The notes under the pieces are model-generated. The model saw only the letters and a list, made by a program, of their open reading frames with translations. It did no database searches and was not told the origin of the DNA. From Dermacentor variabilis (Eukaryota > Arthropoda > Arachnida > Ixodida > Ixodidae): DNA of 64,000 nt. Of the stretch, positions 1-9,714 are shown piece by piece; the stretch's first letter is position 1; every line of letters starts with the position of its first letter. A program made the translations under genes and the position numbers. The DNA is taken from the NCBI RefSeq assembly GCF_050947875.1, contig NC_134569.1:19567631-19631630 (forward strand). Reading direction: 5' to 3'.

Positions 1-790
1 TGATCGTGACTGTTTGGATAATTATCACCCTATTTGCATTTTTTCTTTGTTTAGCAAAGTAATTGAAATACGTATTTACAAACATTTAACTAATTACATA
101 CTGAAATTTAAGCTATTATCTCCTTATTAATTTGTTTTCAGAGAGCATTTGTCAACAGAACTAGCACTTATTACGTTAAGTGACAAAGTGAAATTAGCTA
201 TAGACGAAGGCCTATTAGTTGGTGCTCTCTTTATTGATTTCACTAAGGCATTTGATACAATTAAAGACCTCGTCCTCCTACACGTACTAGAATCTTATGG
301 CATTTCTGGCCCACCTTTGTAGTTAATTTACAACTATCTAACAAACCGACAACAAATAGTCCCAAGTGAATAGTTCGTTCTCTTCACCTAAAATTATTAA
401 CAGAGGCACCCTCGGGGATCAATACTTGAGCCATTATTATTCTTATTATTCATTATTTATTTGCCACAAATGCTAATGCATGCCGACTGTCTTCTCTATG
501 ATGATTACACAACCAGCTTCGTATCCGACAGAAATTCCCTCACACCACAAAACAAACTGAGCCATGATCTCGTTAATGTTCATTCATGGTGCATGAAAAA
601 CACGTTATACATCAATCTATCGAACACAACATTTATGGTAGTTCATTTCCCACAAACAATATTTATTGATTCCTTAGTTGTGTCCCTTAATCACATAATT
701 ACAAGATCTGGATCAACAAAATTTCTAGGCATTATATATAAACAGGTACATTGTAAACAGGGAATTCTCAATTATTTCTGCTCTATATGA
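1..790 (+). pseudogene. Decayed non-LTR (LINE) reverse transcriptase fragment
   Basis: Conceptual translation on the plus strand gives pieces of a LINE reverse transcriptase. They include a motif-A-like segment (FIDFTKAFDTI near 230-262) and, further on, a degenerate catalytic box (LLYDDYTTSF near 490-520, in place of a YADD-type motif) followed by C-terminal RT text around FLGI near 720-735. Several stops and frame changes interrupt it, for example after position 320 and after 370. It continues off the left edge of the window. No tail or target duplication was found. It lies inside or beyond the last visible intron of the host gene, opposite to it in orientation. Class (CR1/I-like) is inference from the motif spacing. 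Confidence 0.7.
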
Positions 791-805
791 GTTCCAAAGC
801 TTGAC

Positions 806-1235
806 GTAATAGTTTTGCAGAAACCCGCAAGGTGGAGAGGAGTAATTAATTAAGGGAAAATGAGGCATCCACCCAATTGTAGCAATTGCTACAAAAGAAA
901 CCCATATGGGATCCTTTAAAAAAGCCCCACTTTACCTTAATTTTCCATTAATTAATTACTTCTCCACACCTCACGGGTTTCCGCAGAACTATTATGTCAA
1001 ACTGTTGCCTTTGCTTCGAGTTGTTGACAAATTCGACTTCGTCCTGCCATCTGCTAGCTGCCTGGTTAGCTCAGATGGTAGAGCGGCTGCCTCGGAAACG
1101 CGGTGGTCCCGGGTTCAAGCCCCAGACTAGGACGAATTTTTCTTCAACTGCAAGGCTTTTTCTTTTGAGGAACCCGTATGGGTTTCCTTTGTAGCAATTG
1201 CTACGATTGGGTAGATGTCTAATTTTCCCTCAATT
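806..1235 (+). repeat. tRNA-derived SINE composite with inverted flank
   Basis: A tRNA-like head (1061-1131) is followed by the same tail as the SINE copies at 29564-30035: TTTTTCTTCAAC, the ATATGGGTTTCCTTTGTAGC type segment, and GTAGCAATTGCTAC. The stretch 806-908 is an inverted copy of parts of this unit (945-995 and about 1173-1225), so the locus is a rearranged or head-to-head SINE rather than a simple insertion. Outer boundaries are approximate and no target duplication was recognised. Confidence 0.6.
1061..1131 (+). repeat. tRNA-like SINE head (pol III A and B boxes)
   Basis: The 71-nt segment begins CCTGGTTAGCTCAGATGG and carries a B-box-like GGTTCAAGCCC. Acceptor, D, anticodon and T stems can be drawn, as in the better-preserved copies at 29580 and 29862. 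This copy has mismatches in the T stem and acceptor. Position 33 equivalent is C, not U, so it is a tRNA-derived repeat head and not a functional tRNA gene. Confidence 0.7.
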
Positions 1236-1307
1236 AAAGCCTATAGCTGAATAAACATTGAATTTTCATAACCTTGAGGTTGGAAAAGGAATTAGCTGTG
1301 AGACTGA

Positions 1308-1945
1308 TGGCGTTTTTCACTGGTCGATTCGGAGCAGGATTCTTTGCTCCATGGCAATGAATCCGAATTTCACTGGTCGATCTGGAGCGGCTTTGTGCGT
1401 TCCACTGGCCGTTTCGGATCAACTGGCTCCGCGCCGGATCGTTCTCACTGGCTTTGCCGTCGAGGCGTGGATTCGGGCGGAAATAGCTCACGTCACTTCT
1501 GTCTTCAAGCGAAATCGGTACCCGGTTGGTACGCACAACATTGTGTTGCTTCGCAAAATGGCTGCATTCGGTGCTGCTGCAGAGCTCGCATTTAGCAATG
1601 AGAGCTCGGACTACAGCGATTACGAGGTGACGCAGGTGCTGTACGAAGCCTTCTATGCACGTTGCCCATGCACAATCCTTGCGGGCGCAACATGGAAATG
1701 ACGGACTCTGCGACTGCCGCGGTCAAATTACGCACGGGGGACGGCGAGTTTGGTTGCCGTGGAAACGTAAAGAGCAGAAGTCAGGCATGGTTTCCTGAAT
1801 CGGTTTGTGTGACGTGTACGCAGACTTCCTGTGTGATGCCCCGGGGAGCGTTCTTGCGCTCCGTTGGCTGATTCAGATTTGTGAAACCTGAGCGCTCGCT
1901 CGAGGATTTCGGCGGCCGCTCCAGATCGACCAGTGAAAAACGCCA
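1308..1945. mobile_element. PIF/Harbinger-like MITE, copy 1 (3-bp TGA duplication)
   Basis: The element starts TGGCGTTTTTCACTGGTCGA and ends with its inverted complement (CCAGTGAAAAACGCCA). It is flanked on both sides by TGA (1305-1307 and 1946-1948). The motif TTCACTGGTCGA recurs directly inside the left end. It is 638 bp long and encodes no recognisable transposase. A relative lies at 38681-39255 with a TAA duplication, and a more distant one at 45407-46635 with TTA. Three-base TNA duplications are typical of PIF/Harbinger elements; the superfamily call is inference. Confidence 0.7.
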
Positions 1946-2045
1946 TGAGATATGGTGCTTTGGAGACTACAAGTATTGCTCTCTTTTGCAATACTGCCAA
2001 TTAATGCATGTTTTCCATTAAAGTTGTTCCCCAGACAAGAACTCT

Positions 2046-2245
2046 TTATCGAACTAAACAAGAAAACATTGAATTATATAGAACCATATTGATAGATGTA
2101 GGGAGATAATTGCATTGGTGACGCATAGTACCTACAGCTCTAGACAGCTGAATTAGTGATCTACATGGCAGTCCCATGTCAGTTTCAGAGAAATATACAC
2201 CAAGCAATTTGAATGACAGTACTATTTCGATTTCAGTATTGTCTA
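2046..2245 (-). pseudogene. LINE reverse transcriptase C-terminal fragment
   Basis: The minus strand reads IEIVLSFKLLGVYFSE followed by LSRAVGTMRHQCNYLP and further text, the pattern after the RT catalytic core of CR1/Jockey-type LINEs (FLGVxF...LSRAIG...LLP). There is no recognisable catalytic box and no tail, so it is a short relic. It may be related to the fragment at 1-790 but is in the opposite orientation. Confidence 0.6.
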
Positions 2246-2249
2246 AATA

Positions 2250-3752
2250 TATGGCAGGATGTCGGCACATATAACTGGCATGACGGATAGATTGACAGGT
2301 GTGTGTACGCATGTGTGGATGGACAGATGGGTGGATGGACAGAGCAACCTTGTATTAAGATCCAAACTGCTGTCACAGTAATAAAAATAAGCAGTACCCA
2401 GTTGAGATAGGTCGCCCGAGCGACAGCTAATACACTCACTTGAACAATGAGGTGGCAGTCGAACGTAAGTTTCGTGACAAGCGCTTATGGTTGATAATGA
2501 GCACATGAGATTCTGACACAGACACATGGTACAGGAACACACGACTGCGCTTCTCAATGACTGACTCCTCTAGCTTTACTACCACACTACTGCACTATAA
2601 CTGTTTTATCATTGCAAATCTTTTGCAAACAATCAGAACATACATTACCAAAGATTAGTGAAAAGAGACTGAGAAAAGTAATGCAAGAGTTGAGAAATGC
2701 TTTCTTGGAGGAAACTTTTCGAGCTATTTGTGAAAATGAGGTGCATGATGCTGACAAAAGAGGTTTCCATAAGTGGTAACTTTTTTTTGTACAAAGAAGA
2801 AATACTCACATATACAAGTGCCTAGATTCTGATATTTCTCACCAATTATCAACTCACACACCCCCAGAATCAAATTTCAATTACCCATTTCTGAAACAAT
2901 AATAAATCCAGAGACAAAGTGTGCTGTTTATGCACTTGAAAATTGCAAGTATACAATGCAGTCCAATTTTCAGTTATAAAGAGTGAGTGCTTGTAAAAAA
3001 TGTCTTGCTTCTCATTTTACCACTTGAAGACCAAATCACTAGTAATTTACTGCAATAAATGACAACCGTTAGGCTGCAGAGTATGTGTTCTCATTTTGCA
3101 TCAGTGTCCAAGCCCCTCGTGAATCAGTTGATCATATGTGCAGGCATGACCCGACACTGCCATCAGTTGCACACATTTCGACTGTGTTACTATGACGGAA
3201 GAATATAGTCCTACAATCGCACCTTAAGCTCCACAACAGCACATGGCATATATTTACCATGAGAAATGTTCATCATTGTTCATTCCATTAGTGAAGGTCA
3301 AAGCCGCCATTTTGAAAGCATAACTTACTGTCCTGACAGAACACAAATGCAACAGCATTGAGTATATGATGCAAAGAGGTTTATTAGGTTTTTGTCGTAG
3401 AAAATATTGCATGCACACTGTAATGTGTGGCCACAAAGGTTGCAGTAGTATCAGCTGACAGAAAGATGAAAGCAGCACAGTTTACTTTGGCAGGCAGGGT
3501 CAGAAACGGTCACCCCAGGGTCAGCATGCCAAGCATGCCACACCCAACAAGAGAGCCAAGCACAGTCCCCGAGCACAGACAACACCAGGAAGTGCAAAAC
3601 CAAGGGACAGGGCAACACAAACCAAGAGAGAGTGTGCAGGGGCTGGAAGATGGGTGAGAGTGAAAACAGAGAGAGAGCAAAGAGATGTTTGCCACATACC
3701 GGTTAAGGCATTCGAGTGTCAAACGGTAAAGTATTGCGGACCGAGTATGTAC
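2250..3752. other. Intergenic or intronic stretch, no gene recognised
   Basis: This holds a degenerate ATGGACAGATGGG-type simple stretch near 2310-2345 and otherwise A+T-rich unique-looking DNA. I see no further FARP-type exon here, although the next downstream exon would be expected at or beyond the left edge. Confidence 0.5.
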
Positions 3753-3827
3753 CTTTGAAAGGGCTGCCTCTTGACATAGTTCTCCCTAACATATTCAACA
3801 ATCTGCTTCTGCGTTCTACCACTATAC
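3753..3827 (-). CDS. Cdep/FARP: FARP/FRMD7-family exon (FERM-adjacent region)
   Basis: This is the sixth and most downstream visible exon. The acceptor is TTTGCAG; the exon begins with one base that completes the arginine codon left by exon 16223-16383 and reads YSGRTQKQIVEYVRENYV, the conserved FERM-adjacent segment after the SSFR motif. It ends in phase 2 at AAAG followed by GTACAT, a weak donor. If that donor is skipped, the frame continues about 11 codons to a stop near 3719, which would give a FERM-only protein; that is inference. In the FARP family this region links the FERM domain to the RhoGEF part, at the plasma membrane. Confidence 0.85.
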
Positions 3828-6618
3828 CTGCAAAGAGAAGAAAAAGTACATGCTTTGTCAATCCCTTTGCTACTTGACTCCTCCAGCTGCATGTCGACCA
3901 TCAAATGGTGGCGAGGTGATCTAGTGCAGTGATTCCTACAGTTGTATCGTGTGTGCATGTTCACAATGGGTAACACAGTTTTTGTGTGTCCTGTGTAAAC
4001 AAAAAGAAATGGTAGGGCAGGGTAGAGGGTAGGACTGCTCTCAGAGCTATCCTTGTGTCTACGAAGGTAAGCATGCCAACACACTCATTCTTCCCAATGC
4101 ACTAGCCCAGGGAATCATCTCCCCTACACGAAGCAGTTGCAACAGTGCCTACAGGCCATGACTGGAAGGTATCACAGGAGACAAATTACATGACAACTAC
4201 CACAAATCTCTGCACTTCTCACGGCATTTGGTGCCAGCCGCAATCGACTCAGCCCGCACAGGAGCTGGAGCCAAACAAGGCCTCCGCTGTGCTGCTGGTC
4301 AGCTCCTGGCACATGCACAACCGCCGGGACATCCTGGGTTCCCAATGACACATCACGCTCGCACCTGCTCAAAAGGCAACACACCTCATTCATCACAATG
4401 GCCATGCAGCTTCTAGAACTAGCATGCAAGGATAAAGCAACATCAAGGTGCATGCTGGCATAGCCAGTCAATCTGGCCAGCAGCACTGAATCACACTGTT
4501 TTCATGAAGGCCGTCATGCACACAGCTCTGGTCTGGGAAAGCTGAAAAGAGCAAGAGGTCACTCACTTAGAGGTGGATATGGGGAGGGAGGGGGGGCAGT
4601 ACTCAACTATGTTGCATTACATGAAAATGATACAAAAACTCAACAAAACAGGTCTATCAACATAGTTTGGACGAGATTACGACAATGACATGAACATTTT
4701 GACTCATGCAATTAAAGAAAAGGCTTTGTTATTATGACGTGATATGATGCTGTAAACAATGCCCTTAACCAAGAACATATATTAGTAAGCGGGTGACTGT
4801 TAGTCCTGTGCTTCCCATATGAGGTGCAATTCAAGTTTTATACTAGGGTTACCAGAACCCCCTCTGGTAACCCTAGTATAAAACTTGAACAGCCACTCAA
4901 CAAGCACAGGAATCATGAGCAATGTTTTATATATACTTTTGCAGTTCTGAAACTGCTCCTTGTAAGGTGATCCAAGTTGCTCCTAGGGGCTGTGAACAAA
5001 CATATTGCGATCGAGGCTTGCACTATGTAAACGTCATTGCTCCACTCAGCACTGCTGTCAACACACATCTGCCATGAGCTTTACTGTTGACAATTGCCTT
5101 TTTTTTTATTTTTATTTGTGCATGTGTGTGTGTGCGTGATAGCTTGGTCCCCATGCACAGGCTGTACTCTAAGAGTGTTGTGGAAAAGGTCTGATAGACA
5201 TGCGTACCAAATGAACTTCCTTCGTTGGTATTGTAAGGAGCACACATGCTCATCTTCTCCTGCATACTCATGTTGTCGCATTCGCATGTTGCAGTCGCGT
5301 CAGGAGCCGGCATAGGCACACGAGAGGCGCACTATGCCCTCTCCCAGCTTGTCCCTCGCTTTGGCGAGGTGCATAGCCTTCCCCCAACTCACTCAAAACA
5401 AAACAACAACTCAAAAGGAAAGGTATCTGACGTGCAAGGAGGACATTCCCCTCGCAAAAGTTAAAAAGGCATAAAAGAATGACACCGGGGGAAACCTGCT
5501 CTCTCTGCTGCCCCAACCTCGAACCCAGATAGGGATACCTGCTGCAACCCGTGAGTGACCTCATTTGCCTGACTATCACACGCAACAAGGCAAGCCTACT
5601 TATTACTTGTTACAGAGTGGCCTTCCCTCTGCCAGTGTTACCTGTTGCTTGTAGCAATAAACATCGTTAGAGTTGACATCGCTGGTTGCTTTATTCCCTC
5701 AAACCAAAAGTAGCTGTGATTACATGCGCTACAAGTTGGGAAGTACTACGGACCAATTGTGTGGCTAGATGCTGACCTTGCCTTCAGCCCCAGCCTCACG
5801 CAAAGCGCACCCCTACAGTATTCAAGATGAACAATAGAACCCATTCTGCAGTGCCTGTTTTGCAGCATTTCAAAAGGCACAAATGAGCGCTGGCCATTAA
5901 CATTTCACTGGCCAAGTGGTGTGCAAGCAAAATTACACCACGAAATCCTCACAGTGCAAGAATTCTAAGCTTTTGTAAATCCTGAATAAAGTGCATATGT
6001 GTGATTAGCACACCTTTCTTTTTCTTCTTTTTTACAATTATGTGCAGGGCACTGCACAACACACATGTGGCATGCACTATGGGTACGCGATACATTCGTA
6101 ACCTTTTCTTTGTAAGCATTTCCCAACAGTGGTGCTGCACACTGACTGTATACAGCACTGCTCAGAAATTACTGCCTATTTAAAGCAAAGCAAGAAAAAA
6201 AAAAACTTTATTTGCCTGAAAGCAAGACATAATCATTTTATAAAATTGTCAGCATTTGACTTGGCTGATGTCAGAAAATGGAAGACTGCTGCAAAAGTCA
6301 ACTTTCAGTATGTTAATGTGCTCAAGCAATGACATAGAAGCAGCAGGCTATTATGTAGTCTAGCCTGGTCTGGTCCTTCAGGCATCAAGGAACGACTCAT
6401 TTGGAGACCGTTCTTGATGTATATTATATGCCTTTACTAAAAAAGAACTTTTGTTAGTATTTAAATTGACTCACTTCTATATAATGACTCGTATGCACTA
6501 GTACAAACATATGAAGTGAGAAAAATGAGGACAGCATGAGAGGACCAATGTGTGCAACGACAGACATGTACAATGCTCACAACTTGAAATGCAAACAGCA
6601 ATGAACGCCTCTTACATG
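3828..6618. other. Intron with simple repeats, no other gene recognised
   Basis: This is the left part of the 12.4-kb intron between exons 16223-16383 and 3753-3827. It holds the perfect hairpin at 4830-4889, T and A tracts (near 5100, 6015 and 6190) and a TG-rich stretch near 5120. No domain-bearing frame was recognised. Confidence 0.5.
4830..4889. repeat. Perfect 27-bp inverted repeat, 6-nt loop
   Basis: Arms 4830-4856 and 4863-4889 are exact reverse complements (beginning TTCAAGTTTTATACTAGG) around the loop ACCCCC. There is no mismatch in 27 pairs, so it is either young or maintained. It has no flanking T run of a terminator and no recognised transposon ends. Confidence 0.9.
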
Positions 6619-6620
6619 TA

Positions 6621-7489
6621 CAGTTGAACCCACTCATAACAATATTCAAGTGCCAAAAAAATCCTACGTTATAACCAGAAATTGTCATAACCGAGTTGCA
6701 CAAAAAAAAAAAGCTGAGGGGACAAACATTCAAACAATTTATTTAGACAGAATGAAGTACAGTCAAACCCACTAATAGCATTACTGATCTCGACAAATCT
6801 TAAATGTAACAATGAGCGACTGCCTAAGCCTGAACTTGTATGTTCAATGATAAAATAAACCCCGTACTATGCAATATTCCCATGCTGCATTATTCGTTAC
6901 AACAATTAAATCTGGCTACATGTTATCTGTGCTGAAAAAGCAAGGGATTTACAATCCAGGAAAATAATTTTTAAATATGCCAGCCACTTTGCTACCCCCA
7001 CATTTGTGCTGAGGTGGCCACACAGCATGCCTTAGTCACCCTTTTTCATTCCTCTACGGTCTCCCTTCCACCCCTCCAGCATCGACGAGAGGGTGGAAGG
7101 GAGACAGGATAGTGGCACAACGAAGGCATGCTGCGCAGGTTGCACACCGCAAAGGAGGGTTTGGCAAATCAGTTGACGTTATCTTTTTTTTTTTTTTACT
7201 TATTCAGGGCAGTGCAACGAAGGTGTGCAAGGAGGGTGGGCGAAGGTTCAGGTGCATGCGGCAGGAAGGCTGGTGTGAGAAAGGGACTAGCTGTTGGTTC
7301 TTTTTTCAGAGGATTTTACATTTCTTGCAAAGCACACACCCGGTAGCCAGGTTTAATTGTTACAACTGATAACATGGCATCGGAGCATTGCAGTAAGCAA
7401 TTTATTTTACCATAGAACACATACAAAAAATTGGCTGTTCATTGCCTAAATATTGTTAAAACAGTTATCGTTATAAGTGGGTTCGACTG
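6621..7489. mobile_element. pogo/Tigger-type element, TA-flanked
   Basis: The left end is CAGTTGAACCCACTCATAAC and the right end GTTATAAGTGGGTTCGACTG, about 19 of 20 bases inverted, each flanked by TA (6619-6620 and 7490-7491) as for the Tc1/mariner-pogo group. It is 869 bp long. A second related terminus (CAGTCAAACCCACTAATAGC, preceded by TA) lies inside at 6760, suggesting nesting or internal rearrangement. No transposase motif was seen inside. Confidence 0.8.
7059..7105. repeat. 15-bp inverted repeat inside the Tigger-type element
   Basis: GTCTCCCTTCCACCC (7059-7073) is exactly inverted at 7091-7105, with a 17-nt spacer. Confidence 0.85.
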
Positions 7490-8098
7490 TAATTACATAA
7501 AAGTGCAACATTTAATAGCTCAGTAACTTGTTTCTAAGTAAGGAGTAATACTCGGCGTACATTTTGGAGTTTGAATAAAGCCACTGTTACAACTACAGGG
7601 GAAAGTGGAAGCAAAATAATGCATTGGAGTAGTTTTGGAATTGTTCACATTTGAATTTATGAGCACTGTACATGCACAATACCTATAAAGATAAAATTCA
7701 GGCAAGTTGGCACTTGCTCATTGTTCAATATGCACAAACAGGAACTAGTAACAAAGATGTAGACAAGCATCGCCTGCACTTAGTAACTATCGTATTTTCC
7801 AGTGTATAAGTCACGGTCTTTTTCTGAATTTTTGGTTGGTGCGTCTCAGAGAACAATGTGATTTATATATGTTTATTTTTGTATTTTTTTTTACGGAAAG
7901 AAACTGCTGTCAAAATTGGATGTCCTGCTATGGCCATGTGAAGCGCGCTGGGTTGACCTCCTCTGGCAGTTGCTACGGGTTGTGTGCGCGCTATGGAGGT
8001 TACCGGGTTCTTCTCGGGATCGAGTTACTGAGTGCCATGCGAGCACGGAGCAGTGACGCAAGTGGAGCAGGCCGACCGCAAGTCGACCGACTTTGAAG

Positions 8099-8350
8099 TC
8101 ACTGCATCTGCAGATCGCTTTCCTGAATTGCATTCCTGAAGCAGAGTGACAATTTGCTCTTGCTGATAACGAATGTCCACAATTCGCACAAAGCATTCAC
8201 ATGCGCAGCAACTAAAACTGAGGGCACCCTGCTCATTTTTCCTCCACAGCATGTACTGCCCATTGGATTTAATCTCTTGTATGACAGAATCTGCCAAAAC
8301 AGTGCCATTTCAAATTTGTCTGCACTAAATATTTCCGACGATGTTAGCAT
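8099..8350 (-). pseudogene. Tigger-like transposase fragment
   Basis: The minus strand reads EIFSADKFEMALFWQIL and then LNPMGSTCCGGKMSRV..., ending in FVISKSKLSLCFRNA. This matches the DDE_1 transposase segment after the first catalytic aspartate in the Tigger copy at 17471-20708 (IFNADETALFWQMLPNK...). The NADET box is damaged here (ADKFEM). About 80 codons survive. A motif at 7790-7815 (CGTATTTTCCAGTGTATAAG) may be one terminus of this relic; no partner end was found. Confidence 0.75.
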
Positions 8351-8498
8351 CTCTGTTGAGAGAAGTGCACTTGCGGGGGTGCGGTGCGGCGCAGCGTTCT
8401 ATACTGTATATTGAATGTGGTGGTGAATCGAAGTTCGATGAACGCGTAGTACATTATTATACTTTCGCATGGAATTTTAAAGGGGAGTTTAAAATTGT

Positions 8499-9712
8499 TT
8501 GATATAGACAATAATTTTATATATCCAGTGGTGGAACAGCCATTTCACCTCTCAGCACAGGTCCTGGCACAGGCAAAAAGCCGATTTGGCACAGCAGCAA
8601 GCCCTTTTGGCAAAATATTCAACGCATGTGTGCTTACCATATATAACGTAAATATTAACTGATACAGTCGATATGTTGTGGAGATGGGTTGCGTGAGGCT
8701 TACCCTGCTAGTGCAGTCAGGAAAAGATGTGACACTCCACAGTGCGACACACAATGGGCACTATGGCCGGGTTTATCTATACGGTGCAAAGAAGGCACCG
8801 CAGACAGATCATCAACAAACACGTGTTTATTAACCCAGGATGCCACACAGTGCAACGGTCACGGCTTGTGGGCAAAAGCTCACCGCAAGACTGGTCGAGT
8901 ATGTGCGCCTGCAGTGAACATGACATCATGCAATATACTGATGCCATACCATGCACATTATGAAATCTTCAAATAGGGGCCACAAAAATTTTGCGGCTGC
9001 AAAAAAAGAAAAAAGAGACCTCAGCGCCACTGCGCATGCACGAGACACAAATACGGTTTTGCGTTTTTGTTTGCAATGCTATTTCATCAAAATAGCACAG
9101 CAACACAAACTCAATGCAGAAATTTGTGTGGCAGTTCTGTTTGTGTGAAGTGGCAGCTCTTGCCGTGTATCACATTGGCTAATACCATTCTGAACTATGC
9201 ACCACGTGCAATTCTGATCGTAGCAGCCCTTGCCAAGTCCCACTATCAACCATAAACATCCAAAAAGCTAACCTTTAATCCTAGAATGTGACATCCTCCT
9301 TCGGGAATACTGCGTGGTACCACGCGGGTTCGGTGAACACTGAAATAAAGTGTCAGCAAGACTGTACAGCAGCACTACATTGTATGTCCCTCAGGAAAAA
9401 ATGTGCGAATGACAAACCGGACGCCTCCGAAAGGCCCAAGAGAAACTCAATGAACGAGCCTCTGCTTCCTTCTATGATGACGATGATGATAGCATGCTGT
9501 TGGTTTTGATTTTAGCTTTGCCAGTTGCGAAGTATCAACGGAAGAAGAGTTTCGTTTTTATGCATGCTTTTGTGCAGGCTCGGCGCAATTTTCCTCTAAA
9601 ATGCCATTTGATGCAGGATGACGCAAAGGCTCACTCTCGGTGCAGTTTGGCGCAATTGGCGCAGCTGTTCCACCACTGATATATCTGAGTTTAATATATC
9701 TAGGATTGACTG
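8499..9712. mobile_element. Possible pogo-type MITE with extended inverted ends
   Basis: The right end reads GTTTAATATATCTAGGATTGACTG followed by TA at 9713-9714, a pogo-type terminus. Inverted, the sequence just inside it (ATATATCAGTGGTGGAACAG...) resembles 8519-8535 (ATATATCCAGTGGTGGAACAG), so both ends share an inverted subterminal block. The left terminus itself is not clear, so the start is approximate. No coding sequence was recognised. Confidence 0.4.
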
Positions 9713-9714
9713 TA

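Noticed and set aside
4172..4486. Additional FARP exon
   Set aside because: The 104-codon minus frame has no FERM, RhoGEF or PH motif and does not join 3753-3827 in the expected order.
5300..5700. Solo LTR or BEL/gypsy LTR
   Set aside because: CATAAAAG and GCAATAAACATCG suggest promoter and poly(A) signals, but I found no TG/CA ends, no target duplication and no second copy in the window.
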